NCBI GenBank assembly: GCA_041485905.1
Contig: JBGPKK010000108.1
Location: forward strand, 1-15,360
Length of the DNA stretch: 15,360 nucleotides
Origin: JAHFUI01 sp041485905
GTDB lineage: Bacteria > Acidobacteriota > Vicinamibacteria > Vicinamibacterales > CAVVIG01
Direction of reading: 5' to 3'
Shown in pieces: positions 1 through 6,678 of this stretch. The translations under genes were made by a program, and so were the position numbers. Numbering within the stretch: the first letter of the stretch is position 1; each line of letters begins with the position of its first letter. The notes beneath the pieces were generated by a model. It did no database searches, had not been told where the DNA came from, and saw nothing but the letters and a program-made list of their open reading frames with translations.

Positions 1-17
1 CCACGTCCCCATTTCAT
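1..17 (-). CDS. 5' end of a gene leaving the left edge
   Basis: On the minus strand an AGGAG Shine-Dalgarno (positions 26-30) lies 8 nt before an ATG at 17-15, followed by open codons reading M-K-W-G-R to the window edge. The spacing and strength of the site suggest a true start. The gene would follow the DUF1552 gene on the same strand, about 108 bases downstream and beyond a palindromic element. Five codons cannot identify the product. Confidence 0.5.
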
Positions 18-54
18 CGGCAGTTCTCCTTACAACGCGTCGCGAACTTGGGAT

Positions 55-112
55 GTAGGGCGGGGCTTATCAGCCCCGCCGGAAGCCGGGCCTGATAAGG
101 CCCGGCCTACGT
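55..112. repeat. Double-hairpin intergenic palindrome (REP/BIME-like)
   Basis: Two GC-rich hairpins sit side by side. GGCGGGGCT/AGCCCCGCC (59-67/72-80) has a 4-nt loop, and GCCGGGCCT/AGGCCCGGC (85-93/98-106) has a GATA loop. The loop-side sequences CTTATCAG and CTGATAAG are reverse complements, so the unit is an inverted pair around GGAA. GTAGG (55-59) and CCTAC (106-110) could close the whole unit. It lies 14 bases beyond the DUF1552 stop codon. There is no T-tract, so it is not a classical terminator, though it could stabilise or end the transcript. Its last 12 bases, CCCGGCCTACGT, recur at 8663-8674. Confidence 0.75.
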
Positions 113-125
113 ACAGTAATCACTC

Positions 126-1469
126 TTACGCGATTTCGAGATGCGGAAGCGCTCCGGTGCTCGTGCCGATCTTTTCCTGCTCAATGCCGTACAGGTGCAG
201 GATGCTCAAGAGCAGATTGGACGTCCGCTGCGTGTTGTCCGGGAACACGATATGACGATTCCCCTTGAACGTCCCGTCAATGCCACCGACCAGGATCACC
301 GGCACTTTCTCGTGCGCGTGCCGATGCGAATTGCCCATGTTGCTGCCCTTGTAGATCAGCACGTGATCCAGCACGGTGCCGTCGCCGTCGGGAATGCTCC
401 GCAGTTTGTCGCAGAAGTACGCCAGGTTCTGGACGTGATACCGGTTCATCTTGGCATAGTTGGCGACGTTCTCGGGCTTGTCGCCGTGGTGGGACGATCC
501 ATGCCACCCGCCATTGAAGCCGGATTCGGGGAAGCTGATCCCGGTGAGGTCGCGGCCTAACATGAACGTCGCGGAGCGCGTGATATCTCCCTCGAACGCC
601 AGCGCCATCAAGTCGTACATCAACCGGTAATGGACATGCTTGCTTTCCGGCAGGCCAAATGGGACATCGACCGACGGTTCCTTCACGGAATTATTCATCG
701 CTATCTGGATCCGCCGCTCGAGCTCACGAATGTTCTCAAGGTAGGTGTCGAGCCGACTCCGATCGCCCGCACCGAGGTCGTTCTTTAAAATACGAAGCTC
801 ACGCGTGACCGAATCGAGAATACTGGCGTTCTGCTTGCGTCCAGCCAGCCGCTCCTCCGGACTCGCGCCATCGCCGAACATGCGCTCGAAGGCCACCCGC
901 GGATTCACTTCGGTCGGCAGCGGCTGCGTGGGCGACGACCAGGAGATGGAGTTCGTGTACGCGCAGCTGTACCCCCAGTTGCAATTGCCGAAGTTGCCGG
1001 TGTCCTCAACCCCGAGTTGAATGGAGGACAGGATCGTGTCCTGTCCATACTTCTTCGCGATCGTTTGATCGATCGTGGCGCCCAGATAGGGACTGACGGC
1101 GTTTCGTCGCGGGCGGGCGCCGGACAGCAGGACCGCGCCGCGTGCATGGTCGCCGCCGGGTTCATCGTCGGTGGCCATCGCCTCCGGCATGTCGAGTCCG
1201 GTGATGAGGTTCACGCGATCGCGGAACGGCGCCAACGGTTTCGTGATAAACGAAAACTCGAAGTCCTTGCCTTCCTGCAGGGGACTCCAATAGCCCGGCG
1301 CCGCGCCGTGCGGGTGCCAGATGCCGACGAAGCGTCTCACGTTGGATGCTGCCGTCAGGCGCAGAGGCGTCAGTGCGGGCACCATCGACTCCAGCAGCGG
1401 CAAGGCCAATGTCACGCCGGCGCCGCGCAGAAACGTCCGCCGCGCAATGTGCTTCTTTGTAATAAACAT
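126..1469 (-). CDS. DUF1552 domain protein, Tat-exported
   Basis: This 447-residue protein matches DUF1552, a family common in Planctomycetes, Acidobacteria and Verrucomicrobia. The N-terminus has a twin-arginine export signal: RRTFLRG at residues 10-16, followed by a hydrophobic stretch to about residue 35. Tat export implies it is folded, perhaps with a metal cofactor, before leaving the cytoplasm. His- and Asp-rich stretches (GGDHARG near residue 105, GGWHGSSHHGD near 320, HRHAHEKVP near 385) could be metal or active-site segments. The related DUF1501 family has an alkaline-phosphatase/sulfatase-like fold, so a hydrolase-like role is possible but unproven. The start is supported by AGGAGG 9 nt upstream. 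The gene begins 16 bases after the DUF1592 gene stops, so the two are almost certainly co-transcribed. Length is normal for the family. Confidence 0.9.
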   Translation of the reverse strand: MFITKKHIARRTFLRGAGVTLALPLLESMVPALTPLRLTAASNVRRFVGIWHPHGAAPGYWSPLQEGKDFEFSFITKPLAPFRDRVNLITGLDMPEAMATDDEPGGDHARGAVLLSGARPRRNAVSPYLGATIDQTIAKKYGQDTILSSIQLGVEDTGNFGNCNWGYSCAYTNSISWSSPTQPLPTEVNPRVAFERMFGDGASPEERLAGRKQNASILDSVTRELRILKNDLGAGDRSRLDTYLENIRELERRIQIAMNNSVKEPSVDVPFGLPESKHVHYRLMYDLMALAFEGDITRSATFMLGRDLTGISFPESGFNGGWHGSSHHGDKPENVANYAKMNRYHVQNLAYFCDKLRSIPDGDGTVLDHVLIYKGSNMGNSHRHAHEKVPVILVGGIDGTFKGNRHIVFPDNTQRTSNLLLSILHLYGIEQEKIGTSTGALPHLEIA

Positions 1470-1485
1470 CTGTCCTGCCTCCTGA

Positions 1486-3963
1486 CTACGTCGCGCTTTC
1501 TTTCACTTTCATTCTCATCTGAAACTGAGCGCTCTTGACGATACCCAACACGATCGCCGAGAACCGGTTGTTGTCCCTGGCCGCATCCCTCACGATGGAG
1601 CGGAGCGCGGGCATATCAGGGACTTCGACGCCCCGGCCCAGCGCAAAGGTCATCATCTTCTCGGTGACCATGCGGACAAACTGAGGCGAATACCGCAGCA
1701 GCGCCTGCCTCAACCCGACCGGTCCGTCGACCTGCTGGCCATCATAGAGCTCGACGGACGCGTCGATGGGCGTGCCGCCGTCGCCTCCCTGCCGGGTTCG
1801 CCACTTGCCGTCGGCGTCGAAGTTGTCGAGCGCGAACCCGATCGGGTCCATGAGCTTGTGGCACCCCGCACACGGCTGATTTTTCCGGTGAACCGTCATC
1901 TGCTCGCGCAGCGTCAGAATCTTTCCAGACCTGTCAGCCGAGTCCTCGAGGGGCGGCACGTTGGGCGGTGGCTCCGGCGGGGGAGTGCCGAGGATGTTTT
2001 CGAGCACCCACACGCCTCGCTTGACGGGTGACGTCCTGAAATTCTGCGTCCAGGTGACCGACAGAAAGCTTCCCTTGCCCAGCAGTCCTCGACGGTAGTC
2101 CAGTTCCGGCCCGAGAGCCACGCGGCGGAAATGCGATCCGTAAATATTGGGGATGCCGTAGTGCCTGCCGAGCCGCTCGTTGAGGAACGTGTAGTCCGCG
2201 GTCAACAGATCAACGACGTTGCGATCCTCCCGGATGATGCTGTCAAAGAACAGTTCCGTCTCACGCCGGAAACTCTCCCGCAGTTCGTTGTCCCAGTCTG
2301 GATAGAACACGCCATCCGGCGAGGTCGCCGGCAAGTTGCGCAAGTACAGCAACTGCGCGCCGAAGTTTCCGACGAGCGCGTCGGATCGAGAATCGGCGAG
2401 CATGCGCCGCACCTGCTGCTCGAGCACGCTCGGGTTGCGCAGCCTTCCCTGGCTCGCCACGTTGATCAGTTCATCGTCCGGAATGCTGCTCCATAAGAAG
2501 AAGGACAAACGAGAGGCCAATTCCAGGTCGCTGATGCGATAGGGTTTGCCCACTGGCACATTGGCCGGCTCTTTTTCGGCGCGCACGAGGAACTTCGGGC
2601 TCGCCAACAGTCGCCGAACCGCCAGCTCGATGCCGTCCTCAAACGTACCGGTACGACCTTCATAGTAAAAGGTCATCAACGCTTCCAGGTCCCGCGTTGT
2701 TGGAGGACGCCGATAGGCGCGCCGTGTCAGCGTCGAAAGGATGGCCTTTGCGCAGGGCTCCTCTTGACTGAGGTTGGCCGGTCGACACGTAAACACCTTG
2801 CGCATGCTGCGGGAGTCGGTCGGACGCTGAGCCGTGAAAGGTCCTTGAATCCGCAAAAAACCTATCGCGGGGTAATACTGCAGCTGAGGGATGCTGTTAT
2901 TTTCGAGCGACTTCCGGTCGTATTGCTTGACCGTATCAAGGCTGGGCCGGTAGTTCGTCGCCAGGAACGTGGCGCCCACCATACGGGAGCCCGCTTTCAC
3001 CGGGATGGTCACGTCCAGCGCGCCATCGCCCTCCCCCGACATGCCCTGACTGAGTCCCACGCCCTGGTATTTGAAGAGATGCGCTCGCTCGCCGTCGATG
3101 TCGAGCTCGAGTTGCTCGCCGGGCACATAGCTACCGATCCCGAAGTTCTGGATCGAGAACTTGTAGTCGCCATCGGCCGGGAAGTTATGGCGCACCAGCA
3201 TGCCGCCGCGGGTGCCAAACGGCAGGCCCTCGATGTGCTGGTTCTGCGACGTATCGCCCGGTGCCAGATAGGTGGATTCGGTCGGCGTCTTCCAATAGCC
3301 AACCGCCATGCGGGCGACCCTTGCCGCCGCCGTCGTATAGGCTTCCAGCAGCGTTGGAGAGATCGTCAACGAACCCGCGATGTTGTCAAAGCCTCTGGCC
3401 GAATCGTCGGGCGGCAGAAGCGTCCTGACATCGATCTCGAGATCCAGCAGGTCGCGGACGACGTTCGCGTATTCGGTCCGGTTCAGCCGATGGAGGACGA
3501 CGGAGCCCGGGTTGATATGAGTGGCCGCCTTGCGATCGATTTCGGCTTCCAGAAAGTCTCTGAGCGCCTCGTACTCGGCCAGGGGCGGCCGCTTCACAGA
3601 CGGCGGAGGCATCACGCCGGCGCGAAGCTTGCGCACGACTTTTTCCCACAGCTCGGGGTGATCGCCCGCCGTGGCGAGATCCAATTGCGCGAGCGAGAGG
3701 TTCGCGGTTTTCGTTCGATCGTTATGGCAGGTGACGCAGTACTGATCGAGAAGCGCGCGCTGCTTGGTGGCCGACGCTACGTCTGTTGCCGGCGCGCGCT
3801 GCGCGGTGGCGGTTCCTGGAGATTGCCGGACATTGATTCCAGGGGCTCTCGCGGCCTGGGGACGACGTGGAGCGGCCGACTGTCCGTCGAGCGTGGCAGT
3901 GGATACGACCGTAAGCGCGTACAGCGCGAACGAGATCCACACCGCTGACCGACCGATCCTCAT
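1486..3963 (-). CDS. DUF1592-family multidomain c-type cytochrome-like protein
   Basis: An exported 825-residue protein of the planctomycete/acidobacterial DUF1592 type. A signal peptide (residues 1 to about 28) is followed by CVTCH (76-80), a c-type haem-binding motif. Then come DUF1587 (about 156-222), a beta-rich possible carbohydrate-binding stretch (about 255-375), DUF1595 (about 400-463), DUF1592 (about 475-605), DUF1588 (about 620-722, containing a second CxxCH, CAGCH, at 698-702) and DUF1585 (about 755-815). The function is unknown; two haem motifs suggest periplasmic or surface electron transfer, perhaps with its DUF1552 partner encoded 16 bases downstream. The start chosen has GGAG 6 nt upstream and a clean signal peptide. 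An in-frame ATG at 4020 with GGAGG 8 nt upstream would add 19 mostly basic residues and is a real alternative. In that case the hairpin at 3972-4006 would be coding. Confidence 0.9.
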   Translation of the reverse strand: MRIGRSAVWISFALYALTVVSTATLDGQSAAPRRPQAARAPGINVRQSPGTATAQRAPATDVASATKQRALLDQYCVTCHNDRTKTANLSLAQLDLATAGDHPELWEKVVRKLRAGVMPPPSVKRPPLAEYEALRDFLEAEIDRKAATHINPGSVVLHRLNRTEYANVVRDLLDLEIDVRTLLPPDDSARGFDNIAGSLTISPTLLEAYTTAAARVARMAVGYWKTPTESTYLAPGDTSQNQHIEGLPFGTRGGMLVRHNFPADGDYKFSIQNFGIGSYVPGEQLELDIDGERAHLFKYQGVGLSQGMSGEGDGALDVTIPVKAGSRMVGATFLATNYRPSLDTVKQYDRKSLENNSIPQLQYYPAIGFLRIQGPFTAQRPTDSRSMRKVFTCRPANLSQEEPCAKAILSTLTRRAYRRPPTTRDLEALMTFYYEGRTGTFEDGIELAVRRLLASPKFLVRAEKEPANVPVGKPYRISDLELASRLSFFLWSSIPDDELINVASQGRLRNPSVLEQQVRRMLADSRSDALVGNFGAQLLYLRNLPATSPDGVFYPDWDNELRESFRRETELFFDSIIREDRNVVDLLTADYTFLNERLGRHYGIPNIYGSHFRRVALGPELDYRRGLLGKGSFLSVTWTQNFRTSPVKRGVWVLENILGTPPPEPPPNVPPLEDSADRSGKILTLREQMTVHRKNQPCAGCHKLMDPIGFALDNFDADGKWRTRQGGDGGTPIDASVELYDGQQVDGPVGLRQALLRYSPQFVRMVTEKMMTFALGRGVEVPDMPALRSIVRDAARDNNRFSAIVLGIVKSAQFQMRMKVKESAT

Positions 3964-3971
3964 ATGTCTCT

Positions 3972-4006
3972 CCGAAGGTGCCGCCGCCCGGCGGACACAC
4001 CTTCGG
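3972..4006 (-). promoter_or_regulatory. Stable hairpin at the ribosome-binding site of the DUF1592 gene
   Basis: CCGAAGGTG (3972-3980) pairs with CACCTTCGG (3998-4006), and inside it CCGCCG pairs with CGGCGG across a CC centre, with only a 3-nt bulge (3995-3997). On the transcript the stem ends in the first Gs of the GGAGAG ribosome-binding site, just before the ATG at 3963. It could therefore limit translation initiation or support control of it. No known riboswitch was recognised. Confidence 0.4.
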
Positions 4007-4020
4007 GGCGAGAATCTCAT

Positions 4021-4232
4021 AACCGGCCCCTCCGTTCAAGGAGATAACGACTATTCCTACTTTCTCAGATCCGACGATATCGGTCGGAAACATGCTGCTC
4101 TGCGAACCGCTCGACGGCGCGGAAAACCTCTTCCTAGCTGTGCGGTTGTGTACAGCCGGCGGCCCCGATCACGAGCCATTCTTGTAACTCGGCGCGGATC
4201 ATTCAGTACGTCAAAGAGTGTGGCCGTGTGAT
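4021..4232. other. Divergent intergenic region, DUF1592 operon / mazEF
   Basis: About 210 bases separate the minus-strand DUF1592 operon from the plus-strand mazEF pair. It must hold promoters for both, but no convincing -35/-10 pair was found on either strand. An imperfect palindrome, CCGACGATATCGGTCGG, lies at 4071-4087 on the DUF1592 side. Short frames here have no recognisable product. Confidence 0.4.
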
Positions 4233-4248
4233 AGGTTACATGTAACCT
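4233..4248. promoter_or_regulatory. Perfect 16-bp palindrome, likely mazEF operator
   Basis: AGGTTACATGTAACCT is a perfect palindrome centred 25 bases before the mazE start codon. Type II toxin-antitoxin operons are usually repressed by the antitoxin or the toxin-antitoxin complex binding palindromes at their promoter. Position and symmetry fit that role. The promoter itself could not be placed with confidence. Confidence 0.6.
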
Positions 4249-4265
4249 GGAAATCGAGCCTCGCC

Positions 4266-4490
4266 ATGTCCACGTCACGCCGCGTCAAGTCGTCCCGCGA
4301 GAAAGTGCAGGCCCACCGGCAACGCCTGCGGAAGAAGGGCCTGCGCCCCGTGCAGATCTGGGTCCCCGACGTCCGTTCTCGTGCCTTCGCGGCACAGGCG
4401 CATCGACAGTCGCTCGCCGTCGCCCGGAGCCCGCACGCAGCCGATGATCAGGCATTCGTCGACGCGATCTCGGAGTGGAACAAGGAATGA
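4266..4490 (+). CDS. mazE: MazE-like antitoxin (DUF3018 family)
   Basis: A 74-residue basic protein. The segment REKVQAHRQRLRKKGLRPVQ followed by IWVPD, then a Ser-Pro-His-ADDQAF region and a C-terminal ISEW, is the signature of the DUF3018 'antitoxin MazE-like' family. The basic N-terminal half probably binds DNA and the acidic end probably masks the toxin. It is encoded immediately after a 16-bp palindrome and overlaps the toxin start by 4 bases (ATGA at 4487-4490), the usual coupled arrangement. The ATG at 4266 is preferred over upstream in-frame starts because those would place the palindrome inside the gene and do not match the family. The ribosome-binding site is weak. Confidence 0.88.
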   Translation: MSTSRRVKSSREKVQAHRQRLRKKGLRPVQIWVPDVRSRAFAAQAHRQSLAVARSPHAADDQAFVDAISEWNKE

Positions 4491-4828
4491 AGCGCGGCGA
4501 GGTCTGGACCGCCGCTGGCGGCCAGGCCTATGCCGGCAAACCACGGCCGGTCGTCATTCTGCAGGACGACCACTTCGATGCGACCGACTCGATTACCGTG
4601 TGCCCGTTGACGTCGGATCCAACCGACGCGCTCTTGTTTCGCGTGGCAATCGAACCCAATCCCGATAATGGCCTGCGGAAGCGATCCTACGTGATGGCGG
4701 ACAAGATCGCCTCGATTCCGAAGACCAGAATCCGCACGCTCGTCGGTCGCCTCGACGACGAGGACATCATCAGGCTCAATCGCGCCGTATTCGTGTTCCT
4801 GGGGCTGGCCGGAGTCGGCGGCCAGTGA
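4487..4828 (+). CDS. mazF: MazF/PemK-family endoribonuclease toxin
   Basis: A 113-residue protein with the MazF/PemK signature: N-terminal MKRGEVWTAAGG, KPRPVVILQDD (about 20-30), the SITVCPLTSDPTDA strand (about 36-49), and a C-terminal IGRL-like element (VGRLDDEDIIRLNRAVFVFLG, read here as two adjoining segments near 86-108). Family members cut mRNA at short sequences and are blocked by the cognate antitoxin. The Arg of KPRPV and the Thr of the PLTSD strand are present, so it looks intact and active. The start overlaps the mazE stop as ATGA; GGAG lies about 11 nt upstream. Its own stop overlaps a GTG (GTGA) that appears to begin a lost hsdR gene, pointing to a former longer operon. Confidence 0.9.
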   Translation: MKRGEVWTAAGGQAYAGKPRPVVILQDDHFDATDSITVCPLTSDPTDALLFRVAIEPNPDNGLRKRSYVMADKIASIPKTRIRTLVGRLDDEDIIRLNRAVFVFLGLAGVGGQ

Positions 4829-4914
4829 CGGCTCGCTTCGCCGAATCCACGTCCAGGAAGCGGGCCTCGCATGGCTCGCAAGCCTCGGCTGGCTGCGATG
4901 CAGACTCGGTTTAG
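4825..4914 (+). pseudogene. Remnant of the hsdR 5' end (type I restriction subunit)
   Basis: A GTG at 4825 overlaps the mazF stop codon as GTGA and reads V-T-A-R-F-A-E-S-T. After that the reading continues naturally only one frame over, as VQEAGLAWLASLGW (4851-4892). That string resembles the conserved N-terminus of type I restriction HsdR proteins (typically A-x-LAWL-x-SLGW a few residues from the start). A single missing base near 4850 explains the break. In the GTG frame a TAG follows at 4912-4914. After SLGW the expected HsdR sequence stops abruptly, and nothing like the helicase or nuclease domains follows before the metalloprotease gene 350 bases on. HsdR genes commonly sit beside YgjP-type metalloproteases, which supports the reading. 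The identification rests on about 20 residues. Confidence 0.45.
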
Positions 4915-5075
4915 CGGCGCTCTTCGACGCAGCGGCTGCAACCAGCGTGTCACCGACGGAGAATTGGCCGCAGAACACTCGCGCGAGAATGTTTGCGAAA
5001 TCTCTACGCGCGGTTCAAATTCTGGCGGCGCCTTTAATTTATTTCGCGCACTCCGAGGGGAAGATTCGAAAACCC
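4893..5075 (+). other. Deletion-scar-like stretch
   Basis: About 180 bases with no recognisable gene, lying between the hsdR-like remnant and the next small ORF. It is locally more AT-rich (5010-5045) than its surroundings. The frame of the VQEAGLAWL segment stays open through it into the small ORF at 5076-5258, but the translation resembles no family I know. It may be joined debris from a large internal deletion. Confidence 0.35.
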
Positions 5076-5258
5076 ATGCATTGCGTTGCACCAATCGGCG
5101 ACAAGGTCAACAAGATCATCTCGAAGCTTGCCGATCCGGCATCCGCCAACCTCAATCGGGACGAGCCGCAGGTTTACATCACCAACGCCGAAGACGAGAA
5201 GCTCGATCACGTCGTTGATGAGATCCTGAGCCTCGTCAAGAACCAGCATGAATACTGA
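5076..5258 (+). CDS. Small ORF of unknown function before the metalloprotease
   Basis: A 60-residue protein from the ATG at 5076, with a GAGGGGAAG stretch about 13 nt upstream. It is charged and predicted helical (GDKVNKIISKLADP near residues 8-21, LDHVVDEILSLVKN near 43-56) and has no signal peptide. Its last 11 bases overlap the metalloprotease start at 5248, so the two are translationally coupled. The same frame is open upstream to the hsdR-like remnant, so this may be either an independent small gene or the tail of a gene whose body was deleted. I do not recognise the family. Confidence 0.4.
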   Translation: MHCVAPIGDKVNKIISKLADPASANLNRDEPQVYITNAEDEKLDHVVDEILSLVKNQHEY

Positions 5259-5974
5259 ACGCCGCCAGATCGTGGTCGGCGGTCTGGCGGTTCAGATCGT
5301 CCGCAAAGCCATCAAGAACCTGCACCTTGGCGTGTACCCGCCGAACGGTCGCGTCCGTGTGGCCGCGCCTCTGTCCGTCTCGGATCATGCCGTCCGCCTT
5401 GCCGTGGTGGGGAAGCTCGGCTGGATCAAACGTCAGCGCGCCAGATTCGCGGACCAGCCGCGCCAGTCGCGGAGGGAGCTGGTCAGCGGCGAGACCCATT
5501 ACTTCCTCGGACGAGGGTATCGCCTGAGGGTGATCGAGCATCCGGGACCAGGCCACGTCGTGTTGCACAGCCGAGCCACGCTCGAGCTGTGGGTCCGACC
5601 CGGGTCGGATGCGAGCGCCCGCGACCAGGTCTTGCAGCGTTGGTACCGCGATCGTCTCCGCGAGCTTGTTCCGCCGCTTCTGGGTAAGTGGGAGCGGGTT
5701 CTGGGAGTTCATGCGGCCGACTGGCGCATCAGGAAGATGAAGACCAGATGGGGCTCGTGCAGCGCGGATGCCCGTCGGATCTGGCTGAATCTGGAACTCG
5801 CGAAGAAGCCCGTGCGGTGCCTCGAGTACCTGGTCGTCCACGAGCTCGTCCACCTCGTCGAACGGCGCCACAACGATTTTTTCACCCAGATGATGGACCA
5901 ACACCTGCCCCTGGCGTCAGCATCGGCAGGAGCTGAATTCTGCGCCGCTGGCTCACGCGAATTGGAGTTACTGA
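5248..5974 (+). CDS. YgjP-like M48/DUF45 metalloprotease, frameshifted near its end
   Basis: A SprT/YgjP-type (DUF45, M48) zinc metallopeptidase, cytoplasmic, no signal peptide. It has the RWGSCS motif (residues 167-172) and the zinc-binding HELVH (198-202) followed by ERRHND. Family members end in a conserved W-R-x-x-R-x-E-L-N...PLAH-x-x-W tail. Here the annotated frame breaks after Pro221 (codon 5908-5910). The expected tail WRQHRQELN ... PLAHANWSY reads in the +1 frame from 5912 and stops at 5972-5974. One leftover base where a codon is expected indicates loss of two bases at CCCCTGG. Without the shift the frame runs on to 6255, antisense to the DUF1810 gene, giving a meaningless tail. Either a recent mutation or a sequencing error. 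Genes of this type often neighbour hsdR, matching the remnant upstream. Confidence 0.85.
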
Positions 5975-5976
5975 GT

Positions 5977-6004
5977 CCCGCGCGGCACGGCCAGCGTGCG
6001 CGGG
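5977..6004. terminator. Stem-loop between convergent genes
   Basis: CCCGCG (5977-5982) pairs with CGCGGG (5999-6004) and CACG (5986-5989) with CGTG (5995-5998), around a 5-nt loop and a 3-nt bulge. It lies between the stop of the metalloprotease and the stop of the oppositely oriented DUF1810 gene. There is no T-tract on either strand, so it is at best a non-canonical bidirectional terminator. Confidence 0.35.
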
Positions 6005-6020
6005 TAGCAGGGTGTGGTCT

Positions 6021-6518
6021 TCACGGGGTGCCACCCTCTCCCATCATCCCAATGGTGGCCGCACACTCGGCAAAACCCTGTTCCGCCGCGACGCTGAGAA
6101 TGGCGCCGGCGTTGGCCGCGAGCTCCGCGAGGTCCGGGAGCGGTTCGATCGTGTTCAAGCGACGCGCCACCTCGCGGAAGAGCGTCATGCTGGACACGAG
6201 CTTCAGAGCATCGATCTCTGAGCCCATCAGTTCGTCCAGGGGCGGCGCCGGCTGACGTTGCAGTTGCATGACCACGGTCCTGGTGAGGACGAGGAGACGC
6301 TCCCGCAGCACGGCATCGCGAAGATAGGCCCTCGCTTCGGCGACTTCTTGCACACCGTAGCGTACGGCCATTGAGGAGTGTCCCAGGCCGGCGAGCTGGG
6401 GAAAGATGTACCAGATCCAGTGACTGCGCTTCTGTCCCGCTTGCAGCTCGCCGAGGGCGGTGTTGAAGCCGTCGGACATGCGCTCTTGCGCGCTCTTGAA
6501 CCGATCGAGGTCGAACAT
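6021..6518 (-). CDS. DUF1810 domain protein
   Basis: A 165-residue cytoplasmic protein matching DUF1810: FDLDRFKSAQ at the N-terminus, then ALGELQAGQKRSHWIWYIFP (about residues 21-40), GHSSMAVRYG (about 46-55), the EARAYL segment and the LKLVSSMTLF segment (about 106-115), in family order. The length is close to normal and the reading frame is intact. The molecular role of the family is unknown. GGAGG lies 8 nt before the ATG. It converges with the metalloprotease gene and follows the aldolase gene on the same strand. Confidence 0.9.
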   Translation of the reverse strand: MFDLDRFKSAQERMSDGFNTALGELQAGQKRSHWIWYIFPQLAGLGHSSMAVRYGVQEVAEARAYLRDAVLRERLLVLTRTVVMQLQRQPAPPLDELMGSEIDALKLVSSMTLFREVARRLNTIEPLPDLAELAANAGAILSVAAEQGFAECAATIGMMGEGGTP

Positions 6519-6591
6519 CGATGCCGCCTCCGCTCCTGGCGAAGCGCGTGAGACCTCACGAGTCGCAAAGCCCAGCGACTGGCAGCACGCG

Positions 6592-6678
6592 TCACCGACG
6601 GTCCGGCAGGTCTTCGACCAGGAAGCCCGCCTTGCCGGCGGCTTCGCGCAGCCGGTCGCCGAATGTCACGAAGGGCAG
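6592..6678 (-). other. Coding-like 28-codon extension after the aldolase amber codon
   Basis: Directly after the TAG (6681-6679) that ends the aldolase gene, the same frame stays open for 28 codons to a TGA at 6594-6592. It reads LPFVTFGDRLREAAGKAGF and then LVEDLPDRR, a plausible amphipathic helix with a charged end and codon use like the rest of the gene. It may be a tail cut off by a nonsense mutation, or part of a readthrough product. Its presence in homologues cannot be judged from here. Confidence 0.45.

Noticed and set aside
2764..3948. 394-codon plus-strand open frame
   Set aside because: Antisense to the DUF1592 gene; composition is a GC-rich shadow with no family features.
5013..5030. 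GGTTCAAATTC, like a tRNA T-arm
   Set aside because: The flanking bases do not pair as a T-stem and no acceptor, D or anticodon arm is present.
5236..5904. 222-codon minus-strand open frame
   Set aside because: Antisense to the metalloprotease with its conserved HELVH motif.
5975..6255. Extension of the metalloprotease to 6255
   Set aside because: Arises from the frameshift at about 5911 and overlaps the DUF1810 gene antisense.
6547..6560. CGTGAG/CTCACG short palindrome between aldolase and DUF1810 genes
   Set aside because: Two-base loop, no T-tract, too short to call a terminator.
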